Shown piece after piece: positions 17,996 to 26,000 of a DNA stretch of 64,000 nucleotides. Numbering within the stretch: the first letter of the stretch is position 1; every line of letters begins with the position of its first letter. This stretch comes from Verrucomicrobiaceae bacterium (GTDB lineage: Bacteria; Verrucomicrobiota; Verrucomicrobiia; Verrucomicrobiales; Verrucomicrobiaceae): positions 62,001 through 126,000 of the forward strand of contig JAIBCL010000007.1 in NCBI GenBank assembly GCA_019694165.1. Direction: 5' to 3'. The translations under genes were made by a program, and so were the position numbers. Below the pieces are notes generated by a model. That model was not told the origin of the DNA. It made no database searches and saw only the letters and a list, made by a program, of their open reading frames with translations.

Positions 17996-18963
17996 GTCTC
18001 CTCGTCGTCAAAGACCTCAAACAGCACTTCCCTGTCCGAGGCGGCGTGCTCATGCGCGCCGTCGCATCGTGCAAGGCGGTGGATGGCGTGTCCTTCGAAC
18101 TCGGCAAGGGCGAGACGGTCGGACTCGTCGGCGAATCGGGCTGCGGGAAAACCACGCTCGGCAAAGCCATCGTGCGCCTGCTGAAGCCGACGGATGGAAA
18201 AATCGTCTTCGATGGAAGCGACATCACGCATGAAGGCATCGGCGCGCTGCGGCCGATTCGCCGGAACATGCAGATGATCTTCCAGGATCCCGCCGAGTCG
18301 CTGAATCCGCGCCACACCGTGCGCGACATTTTGGAGGAGCCCTTCATCGTGCAGAAGATTGGCTCGCGCGACGAGCGCCGGAAGTGGGTGGCCGAGTTGC
18401 TCGACAAGGTCGGCCTCAGCGCGACGGCGGCGGATCGATTCCCCTTTGAATTCAGCGGCGGGCAACGCCAGCGCATCGGCATCGCGCGTGCCATCGCACT
18501 CAAGCCGAAGCTCATCGTCTGCGATGAACCCGTGAGCGCGCTTGATGTCAGCGTGCAGAGCCAAGTCTTGAATCTCCTGCTCGACCTCCAGCGCGAGATG
18601 GGACTGAGCTACCTCTTCATCGCGCACGGCCTCAGTGTCGTGAAACACATGAGCGATCGCGTGGCGGTCATGTATCTCGGGAAGATCATGGAACTCGCGC
18701 CAGCCGAGCAGTTGTATCGCAATCCGCGCCACGCCTACACGAAGGCGCTGCTCGACGCGATCCCCGTGCCTGATCCATCGAAGCGACGCGAGCGCAGACT
18801 TCTGCAAGGCGACGTGCCCTCGCCGATCAATCCACCCGACGGCTGCGCATTCGGCCATCGCATGAAGCATCCGAAATGGGAACAAAGCGTGGGCATGGAT
18901 CTCTCGCTCAAAGAGGTGTCGCCGGGCCATTGGGTGCAGCCATGTCCGTGTTGCGCAGCGTAA
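17992..18963 (+). CDS. Peptide ABC transporter ATPase, OppF/YejF-C-like
   Basis: A 323-aa ATPase and the last gene of the operon. Walker [10 protein letters not shown], signature [14 protein letters not shown], Walker [13 protein letters not shown] and the switch His ([10 protein letters not shown]; Gly replaces the usual Asp after the His) are present. The C-terminal oligopeptide-transporter domain ends [12 protein letters not shown], with Cys residues typical of this family's peptide-importer ATPases. In E. coli the two ATPases are one YejF chain; here they are separate genes with the kinase domain between them. The start ATG overlaps the previous stop (ATGA). Confidence 0.9.
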   Translation: MSLLVVKDLKQHFPVRGGVLMRAVASCKAVDGVSFELGKGETVGLVGESGCGKTTLGKAIVRLLKPTDGKIVFDGSDITHEGIGALRPIRRNMQMIFQDPAESLNPRHTVRDILEEPFIVQKIGSRDERRKWVAELLDKVGLSATAADRFPFEFSGGQRQRIGIARAIALKPKLIVCDEPVSALDVSVQSQVLNLLLDLQREMGLSYLFIAHGLSVVKHMSDRVAVMYLGKIMELAPAEQLYRNPRHAYTKALLDAIPVPDPSKRRERRLLQGDVPSPINPPDGCAFGHRMKHPKWEQSVGMDLSLKEVSPGHWVQPCPCCAA

Positions 18964-18965
18964 TG

Positions 18966-18981
18966 CGGACACTCGTGTCCG
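18966..18981. terminator. Hairpin just after the transporter operon
   Basis: A perfect 7-bp stem with a 2-nt loop (cggacac-tc-gtgtccg) begins 3 nt after the last stop codon. It may end the operon transcript, but there is no U-tract. A related hairpin lies at 19030-19049, which argues that both belong to a dispersed hairpin family. Confidence 0.4.
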
Positions 18982-19003
18982 TGATCCATTCGGCGACGTC
19001 CCG

Positions 19004-19344
19004 CAGTCGATGGACGCGAAGACAACGGCGGCGGACAGGAGTGTCCGCCGTATCAGGTTCCCGGCTGGCGATGACCGCAAGGCGGCGGAGTGGGTGCTCT
19101 CGGTCGGTGGCAAGGTGCAAATCCTCAGCGGCAAACAACTTCTTGTTCTGAGCGATGCTGCCGCGCGGCCTGTTCTTCGCGTCACCCACGCCATCCTGAC
19201 GCACATCGCCAAGCTGCGTTCCTTGGAAAAATGCTGGACGTTGCCAACTGCACCAACCTCACCGACGCCGCCATCACCGCCTTCAAGAGAGCACGCCCGG
19301 AGGTGACGTTGGGCAAAGCGAGACTCGAATGCCGCAGACGTTGA
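19004..19344 (+). pseudogene. Frameshifted remnant of an LRR-domain protein
   Basis: Two frames together spell a degraded leucine-rich-repeat module. The frame of base 19010 gives RKAAEWVLSVGGKVQIL, closely matching REAAEWVLSRGGVLEIS at the start of the LRR region of the large kinase at 31083-36279. Near 19225-19235 the similarity switches to the frame of base 19090, reading MLDVANCTNLTDAAITAF and ending at the stop at 19342-19344; compare LDLNWCPNLTGASLQHL in the kinase. The middle repeats are missing. The intact relative may have been a stand-alone LRR protein or the tail of a kinase. A hairpin (19030-19049) sits in its 5' part. Confidence 0.65.
19030..19049. repeat. Perfect hairpin ggcggaca-ggag-tgtccgcc
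   Basis: An 8-bp perfect stem with a 4-nt loop lies inside the remnant gene region. It shares the GCGGACA/TGTCCGC vocabulary with the hairpin 50 bp upstream. Confidence 0.6.
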
Positions 19345-19419
19345 CCTCAGGACTCGATCATTCACCCCGGGGCATGAGGATCAACGCCGGATCAGACGAC
19401 CGGACCACCCACCATCCGC

Positions 19420-20154
19420 TCAGACCGAAGGCCAGAATCCCTTGTAAAACAGCGCACCGATGATGCCGCCGATGACGGGGCCGACGACCGGCACCCACGC
19501 GTAGCCCCAATCGGAGCCGCCTTTGCCAGCGATGGGAAGCACGAAGTGAGCGATGCGCGGACCCAGATCGCGCGCGGGATTGATCGCATAACCCGTCGGC
19601 CCGCCGAGCGAGAGGCCGATGGCCCACACGATGACGCCGACGAGTACGGGGCTGAAGCCTTTGGCAAAGTCGGAACCGGGGACGAGATTCGCGGGCGAGA
19701 CGATGGCGAGCACGCCGAGCACGAGCATAAAGGTGCCGATGATCTCGGTGACAAGATTTGCAGTCGCATTCCGGATCGCGGGACCGGTGCAGAAGACGCC
19801 GAGCTTGTCCGCCTTGCTCTCCGTGACGCTCCAGTGCGGCAGATACGCCAGCCACACGATCACACCACCGAGGAATCCACCCGCCATCTGCGCGGCCACG
19901 TAGTCCGGCACGGCGCCCCACGAGAATTTTCCGATCGCGGCGAGCGCAACGGTCACCGCCGGGTTCAGGTGCGCGCCGCTGATGGCGCTCGTACAATACA
20001 CCGCGAACGTGACGGCGAAGGCCCAGCCCGCTGTGATCACGATCCAGCCGGCACTATTGCCCTTGGTCTGCTTGAGGACGACGTTTGCCACGACGCCGTC
20101 GCCGAGGATGACGAGGAGCATCGTGCCGATGAGTTCTGCGAAGGCGGGGGACAT
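19420..20154 (-). CDS. glpF: MIP-family channel, aquaglyceroporin-like
   Basis: A 244-aa integral membrane channel with six hydrophobic segments and the two signature half-helix motifs: HLNPAVT near residue 63 and NPARDLGPR near residue 190. The Asp directly after the second NPAR is typical of glycerol facilitators rather than strict aquaporins, so glycerol, water or other small uncharged solutes are likely. The N-terminus (MSPAFAELIGTMLLVILGDG) aligns well with GlpF and supports the start. No glycerol kinase is adjacent. It is divergent from an aldo/keto reductase, with 133 bp between the starts. Confidence 0.9.
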   Translation of the reverse strand: MSPAFAELIGTMLLVILGDGVVANVVLKQTKGNSAGWIVITAGWAFAVTFAVYCTSAISGAHLNPAVTVALAAIGKFSWGAVPDYVAAQMAGGFLGGVIVWLAYLPHWSVTESKADKLGVFCTGPAIRNATANLVTEIIGTFMLVLGVLAIVSPANLVPGSDFAKGFSPVLVGVIVWAIGLSLGGPTGYAINPARDLGPRIAHFVLPIAGKGGSDWGYAWVPVVGPVIGGIIGALFYKGFWPSV

Positions 20155-20287
20155 GGTTGAAGCAAGTGCGCGGCTGGTTTGGAATTACGTGAGGCTAGCA
20201 GGAGCGCCCACGCCGTGTCGAGAACAGAAAAATCTCCTGTTCATCACCACAATCCCGCACAATTCTGTGCGCCCGTTTCCACACCCC

Positions 20288-21199
20288 ATGACACGCACCC
20301 GAATCGCACCTGACGGCCCCGAATTCTCACGCCTCGTCTTCGGCACTTGGCGCGTGCTCGACGACAAGGAAAGCGCCTCGCCACAGCAACTGCTCCAGCG
20401 TCTCAAGCTCTGCGCCGACCTCGGCATCACCACCATCGACACGGCTGAAATCTACGGCCTCTACCGCGTGGAGGAGGCCGTCGGTGCCGCGCTCAAACTC
20501 GATGCGAGCCTGCGCGCCAAGCTCGAGATCGTCACGAAGTGCGGCATCTACGTGCCGTGCGAGTTTCATCCTCAGCGCAAGACCGCGCATTACAACGTCA
20601 CCGCCGCGCGCATCATCAAGAGCGCGGAGAAGTCGCTGCGGCTCATGGGCATCGATCACATCGACCTGCTGCTCGTTCACCGCCCCGACTGGCTGACCAG
20701 CGCCGACGACACCGCCGAGGGCCTGAACAAGCTCCTCAAGGATGGCAAGATTCGCAGCGCTGGTGTCTCGAACTACAACGTGCACCAGTTCGACCTGCTG
20801 AACTCGCGCATGGACCGTCCGCTCGTCACGAACCAGGTCGAGCTGAGCCTCCTGCACATGGACGCCATCTACGACGGCACGCTGGATCAATGCCAGCGCC
20901 TGCGGGTGAAGCCGATGGCCTGGTCCCCGCTCGGCGGAGGCCGTCTCTTCAACCTAGAGCTGGCCGCCACCAAACGCCTGCACGCGACGATGGCCGGGCT
21001 GGCGTCGAAGTACGGAGGCGCCACCGTCGAGCAGTTCGCCCACGCCTGGGTGCTCGCCCATCCTTCGCAGCCCCTCTCCGTCATCGGCACGAACAAGCTC
21101 GATCGCATCCGCGACACCGCGAAGGCTGACGCCATCACACTGGAACGCGAAGACTGGTACGCCCTCTGGGAGGCTGCGCAGGGCCGGCAGATACCTTAA
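20288..21199 (+). CDS. Aldo/keto reductase
   Basis: A 303-aa NAD(P)H-dependent oxidoreductase with a TIM barrel. The catalytic tetrad is visible as Asp51 and Tyr56 (IDTAEIYG), Lys84 (VTKCG) and His131 (LLVHRPD). The C-terminal cofactor region reads SPLGGGRLF ... VIGTNKLDRI. The sequence resembles the YdhF branch, which reduces small carbonyl compounds; the substrate is not predictable. The ATG at 20288 begins the conserved barrel strand (FSRLVFGTWR). The long open frame upstream crosses the divergent gene and is not credible. Confidence 0.92.
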   Translation: MTRTRIAPDGPEFSRLVFGTWRVLDDKESASPQQLLQRLKLCADLGITTIDTAEIYGLYRVEEAVGAALKLDASLRAKLEIVTKCGIYVPCEFHPQRKTAHYNVTAARIIKSAEKSLRLMGIDHIDLLLVHRPDWLTSADDTAEGLNKLLKDGKIRSAGVSNYNVHQFDLLNSRMDRPLVTNQVELSLLHMDAIYDGTLDQCQRLRVKPMAWSPLGGGRLFNLELAATKRLHATMAGLASKYGGATVEQFAHAWVLAHPSQPLSVIGTNKLDRIRDTAKADAITLEREDWYALWEAAQGRQIP

Positions 21200-21337
21200 C
21201 CGGCGCTTCCCGCCTCATGTTTGATCTCCTGACCTCGTCTCGGGGCGTCACGGCATTGACACACCTCTGTCGCAGCGCAACGAGAAGGCGAACGGAAGGA
21301 ATCCGGCCAGGTCGCTTCACGGCGACAATACAACGGT

Positions 21338-22210
21338 TCACGCCTGCGGCAGACCCGGCACAAAAAACGGGCGCGCACCTGCGAATCCCTCCACCTCGCA
21401 TTCGTCAATCCTCCATGTGAGCACGCCGATCTCCTCGGCTGCTGTCTCGCTGAAAAGCACGGGCTGTCTCAAGCGCGCGGCCACCTTTTCCATGCGGAAG
21501 GCGAAGTTCACCTCCGCGCCGTGCAGGTTCACCTCCGCCATTGTCGGCACGCTGCCCACAGCGGCTTCGCCGTAATGCACGACGATGCGGAACGGCGGCG
21601 ATTTCTTTTCCTGCATCGACTTGAGGGCATCGAGCACGGTGCGCAGCTGGGCGGACGATTCTGGACCGGCGATCCAGTAGCAGAAGAAACCATCGCCCAG
21701 GTACTTCATCACATGGCCGCCGTGCGCGTCGATGATCTCGCGGCATTCCTTGAACCAGCCGCCGGTGATGCGCGGCAGCTCCTCGGCGCTCATCTGCTGC
21801 GCCAACCTCGTCGAGCCAATGATGTCGGCCATCAGCATCCAGCACTGCGCCGTCTTCACCGTGAGAATTGTGGATTCCAGCAGGCCGGAGGCCGACGGAT
21901 GATCAGCTTTGATCCGCTCGGAGCCAAAGCGCAGCCGCACGCCCGACAGCTCGATCACATCTCCCGCTTTCAATTCCACCGGCTGTGAGATGCGGCGCTC
22001 ATTCACCCAGCAACCGTTCGCACTGCCGAGATCGACGAGCCAGAATTCGCCTTCACCCTGTGCCTGGATGAGCGCGTGGCGGCGGGAAACTTCCTTTCCC
22101 GCGAGCGCCAGCGCGTTTTCCGAAGCACGTCCCACCGTCGTCGATCCGCGCAGATCAAAGCGCGAGCCGTCGGGGAGTTCGAGCCAGGAGAGTGAGAGTG
22201 CGTCGCTCAT
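21338..22210 (-). CDS. FHA domain plus class III nucleotidyl cyclase
   Basis: A 290-aa soluble protein. Residues ~1-95 form an FHA phosphothreonine-binding domain (GRASENALAL, SRRHALI, DLGSANGCWVN). Residues ~120-290 form a class III adenylate/guanylate cyclase catalytic domain. Its metal-binding Asp residues are in MLMADIIGSTRL and KYLGDGFF, and the motif VNFAFRMEKVA is present. cAMP is the likeliest product, but the base is not certain. ATG 22210 is used because AGGGTGAG lies 10 nt upstream; a GTG at 22225 overlapping the previous stop is also possible. It follows a DUF4058 gene and a Ser/Thr kinase in one orientation, so the FHA domain may read the kinase's output. Confidence 0.88.
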   Translation of the reverse strand: MSDALSLSWLELPDGSRFDLRGSTTVGRASENALALAGKEVSRRHALIQAQGEGEFWLVDLGSANGCWVNERRISQPVELKAGDVIELSGVRLRFGSERIKADHPSASGLLESTILTVKTAQCWMLMADIIGSTRLAQQMSAEELPRITGGWFKECREIIDAHGGHVMKYLGDGFFCYWIAGPESSAQLRTVLDALKSMQEKKSPPFRIVVHYGEAAVGSVPTMAEVNLHGAEVNFAFRMEKVAARLRQPVLFSETAAEEIGVLTWRIDECEVEGFAGARPFFVPGLPQA

Positions 22211-22221
22211 GCCTGGTTGGC

Positions 22222-23016
22222 TCACCCTGTCAGTCCGGCGGCTTTGAGCCGCTCAGTGACCCACGTCATCTCGTCCTCGGGCAGCGCGGGATCGGGCACG
22301 TTTTGATAATCGGCATCCCAATAGCCGCCCATGCGGTGGGCGCGGTCCACCAGCGGCTGCATGGCGAGCACCACGTCCTTGTCCGTTTTGCGCAGCGGGA
22401 TGGAGATGTTCGGCAGCGGATCGCGCAACGAGGAGACATAGACCTCGAGCCGCGTGGAGTTCGACGCACGAAAGACACTGGTCAGATAGAATGAGCCAGC
22501 GGGTTTCTCAAAAGCATCTGCAGGCACGACGAGCGAGTGCATGCCGCCGCGCAGCAGGTCGATCTCCACCAGATTCACGCGCGCATGGATGTAAGTGTCC
22601 TGCCGCGCGATGTAGTTCGCGCGCTCCTTGCCCTTGTTCGCGGGGCTGAGCACCTCGATCACCGTGATGAGTTCGCCATTCCGGTCCGTGATTTCGATCC
22701 AGCGCTCCGTCTCTTCGGACAAGAGCACGATTTGCGGCTCGGTTGCGATGATGACGTCGTCCTTTTTTGGCTCCGGCTCCCATTGTGGAGGCACGCCGCG
22801 CTTCCACGACTCCACCACAGCCACGTCCGCGCGCGGGTTAGATTTTTTTCCTTCCGAGTCATGCAGCGTCACGCGCTCCTCGCTGCGCGCCTTGAGTTCC
22901 GGCGGCAGTTGATCCGCGATCGAGTCGCGGATGTAGCCGATCAATGCCGTATGCACGTCGTACCAGTGCCGCTCCAGAAACAGATTCATGCCGGGGAAAG
23001 GATTGTCTCTCGTCAT
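22222..23016 (-). CDS. DUF4058 family protein
   Basis: A 264-aa protein with the family hallmarks: NPFPGMNLFLE...W near the start, the IRDSIADQLPPELKARSEERV stretch, and a core with ELITVIEVLSPANKGK. That last motif resembles the E-V-x-S-P-x-N-K pattern of restriction-endonuclease-like folds. The function of DUF4058 is not established; it is common in Planctomycetes, Verrucomicrobia and Cyanobacteria. The gene lies 54 bp after the kinase gene, and its stop is within 15 nt of the cyclase start, so the three genes are probably cotranscribed. Confidence 0.85.
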   Translation of the reverse strand: MTRDNPFPGMNLFLERHWYDVHTALIGYIRDSIADQLPPELKARSEERVTLHDSEGKKSNPRADVAVVESWKRGVPPQWEPEPKKDDVIIATEPQIVLLSEETERWIEITDRNGELITVIEVLSPANKGKERANYIARQDTYIHARVNLVEIDLLRGGMHSLVVPADAFEKPAGSFYLTSVFRASNSTRLEVYVSSLRDPLPNISIPLRKTDKDVVLAMQPLVDRAHRMGGYWDADYQNVPDPALPEDEMTWVTERLKAAGLTG

Positions 23017-23070
23017 GGCCGCATTTTAGCCTCCGGACACGAGGTTGCAATCAAGGCGACGGTATGCGTG

Positions 23071-26000
23071 TCACGGCGCGGGAATCTCGAGCACGCATCG
23101 AAAACCGTACGCGGAATCGTGCTTGTCGGGGACCTCGCTCCAGCGGCCTGCGAGGCTGAGCTGCGACTTCTCCGTACACCACCAGCAGCCACCTCGGAGC
23201 GCTTTCTTGCTGGTTCCATTGCCGTAGGCATCCTCGGTCCACTGCCACAGGTTGCCGCCCATGTCGAAGAGGCCGTACCGGTTGGCCTTGTAGCTGCCAA
23301 CGGGCGAGGTGCCGCCCCAGCCGTCGGCGTAGCCGTCGATGATTCCCATCTTGAGTCCCGTCTTTTCCTTTTTCAGCAGCCGTGCGAGGCTGGTGTCAGC
23401 GTAGTTGCCGGAATGGTTGGGCGGCGGCCAGCGTGTGCCCCACGGGTACACATCCTTGAGTTTGTCGTGACGCTGCGAGGGTGAGGCGTTGGAATTTTCT
23501 TGGTCGCCAATGCCCGCCGCGAAGCTCCATTCCAGATCGCTCGGCAGGCGGTATGTCAGACCTTCTTTTGCGCTCAGCCACTTGCAGAACGACCGCGCTT
23601 CGTTCCAGTTCACGGCGGAGACCGGCATGGACTGGGTGTCGGGCTTGTCCACTTCCCAGGTCTTCTTCAGATCATCGCCCGCCTGCATCGCGTTTGCGTA
23701 TGCAAGGAAATCACTCCGGCGTGTGAGGTAAACGGAAAAGAGAAGCTTCGTCCCCGGCACGGGCACGAACTTCATGCCGAGGGTGTTCACGAAGGGCTGA
23801 GGAACGGTCGCGGATTTCAAATCAACTGCCGGCACGGATGAAGCGTTCGCGCTTGAAGGAGGGCTTTTCGTTGTTGTCGGTGCCGAGGCGCTTGCAGTGC
23901 CGCCGGGTGGCGTGGTCACCAGCACGCAGCGGAATCCAAAGTCATGCCGACGTTGCAGCGGTCGGTCGTGATAGCGATAGGATGACCAGAAATCCGTCGG
24001 CCCCTTGCGCATCCACGAGCTTCCGCGAAGAACATGGTCCTCACTATTGTTGTTCCAACGATCTTCGCACCACTCCCAACAGTTGCCGGCCAGGTCGTAT
24101 AGGCCGAGCGCAGTCGGTCGGAAGCTCATCACGGGGCTTGTGGTCACAAATCCGTCAGTGTAGTCGGCATTGTAGGAATTCGTGGGAAAGTTCTTGATCA
24201 GCGCCGTGTCGGCTACGTTGGCCGTGCCCGGAGGTGGCCATTCCTTGCCCCACGGAAACACGTCTTTGATTTTGCTGTGCAGGTTTTCAGGCGAGTCGAA
24301 GCCTTCGCGATCACCGATCCCAGACGCCCAGCTCCACTCACGATCAGTCGGCAACCGGTAGGTGCGGCCCTCCTGCTTTCCGAGCCAGTCACAAAATGCC
24401 TTGGAATCCTCCCAGTTCACATTCGCCACCGGATGAAGGTCTTCTTCGCCGGGCTTCGGTTCGACGGCGACCTGCCGCTTCCACTCGCCATTCGCGCTCG
24501 GCACTTGAAGTGCATACGCAGCGTAATCCTTGCGACGCGTCTCGTGGATGCAGAACAGCACGTCCGTTCCCGGCACGGGCACAAACTTCATGCCGAGCGT
24601 GTTCACAAACGGCTGATCAGCGGTCGCCGTTTTCGGGTCGGCGATGGTGGCGGGCACCTGGGTCGATCCCGATGAAGCCGGGGTCGAAGCTCCGCCAGTT
24701 TCGAGACTGGCGGCTGAAACCACGCAGCGAAAACCGATCATGCTGTAACGAGCATCTGGCGCGTAGGAATAGCGATAGGCTGAAGCGAGCAGAGGCCGCG
24801 TCGAACTGCTGTAGGAGCCGCCGCGCAGAATGCGCGCGGTCTTGGCTGCATCCTGCCATCCATCACACCACTCGAGGACGTTGCCGCCCAGGTCATGGAT
24901 GCCCAGCGCGTTGGGTTTGAATTGCATCACTGGAGCCGTGGCGGGAAAGCCATCGTCAAACCCGGCGATGTACTCATCGCCGGTTCGCGGTGTTTGGTTC
25001 TTCCGGCTTTGGTCCGAGTAGTTTCCCGCGCCCGGCGGTGGAGGCCACTCATTGCCCCACGGAAACTCCGTCCGTGCATTGGCGCCCTTGGCATTCGTTG
25101 ATCGTACTTCTTCTGCCGCGCTGCTCCACTCCTCATCAGTCGGCAGCCGGTAAGTCTTGCCCTCCTTCCGGCTCAACCACGCACAGAACGCCCGGGCATC
25201 CTCCCAGTTCGTGCGCATCACGGGATGGTCGCTCGCGCGATCGTTGATCAAAAAAATGCCATGCTTCTGAGTCTTCCAGCTCATGTCCACGCCAGGATTC
25301 TCATTTGCAAAGGCCGCGTAGTCCCGATGGCGCGTTTCATGGATGCAGAACAGTACCTTCGTTCCCGGCACCGGCACGAACTTCATGCCGAGGGAGTTCT
25401 CAAATGGAGTCGCCGCGCTGAACTGCGGATCATCCGTCGGCCCGGCTAGGCTCTCGCGATAATCACGCACCGCCTTCGCATCGGTGATGCGCTTCGCCTT
25501 CGTCAAATCCGTCTCCAGCGTCTTGAGCCGCACGGAGAGCGGATCGGTGAGCGTTTTCAGATTCGCCGCGCGTGCGGACTCGAGCTTGGCAAACGCCGCG
25601 CGATAAGTGGCGCGCAGATTTTTCACGGCGGCTTTGGTTTGGGCGTTGTCCGTCGCGGGCACGGGCTGTTTTGCTGCGAGCAGCTTCTTCTCCTCCTCCA
25701 GCGCCAGCACGCCATCGAGCCGCCCGGCGGCGCGCTCCTTCGCGATGTCACGGTCGATGCCGCCGAGGTAGCTGGTGTTCAGCTTCGCCACGTCCGCGTC
25801 GAACACAGCGGTTACTCGCTCGGCCTTCAATTGCAGAAACTGTTTCTGCAGTCCCGCCAGTTCAGCCGGGACATTCTCGGCAGACGGAGCAGACGTGCTT
25901 TCCAATTCTTTGGGGTTGCCGACGATTTTCTCGTTTGGACCTAAGTCTGGCAGACCGCGCATGGCGGCTCGGACAAACGTTATCGACTGATTGGAGCCGA

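Noticed and set aside
19982-20287. N-terminal extension of the aldo/keto reductase
   Set aside because: It would overlap the divergent aquaglyceroporin gene and is not similar to the family; the barrel starts right after ATG 20288.
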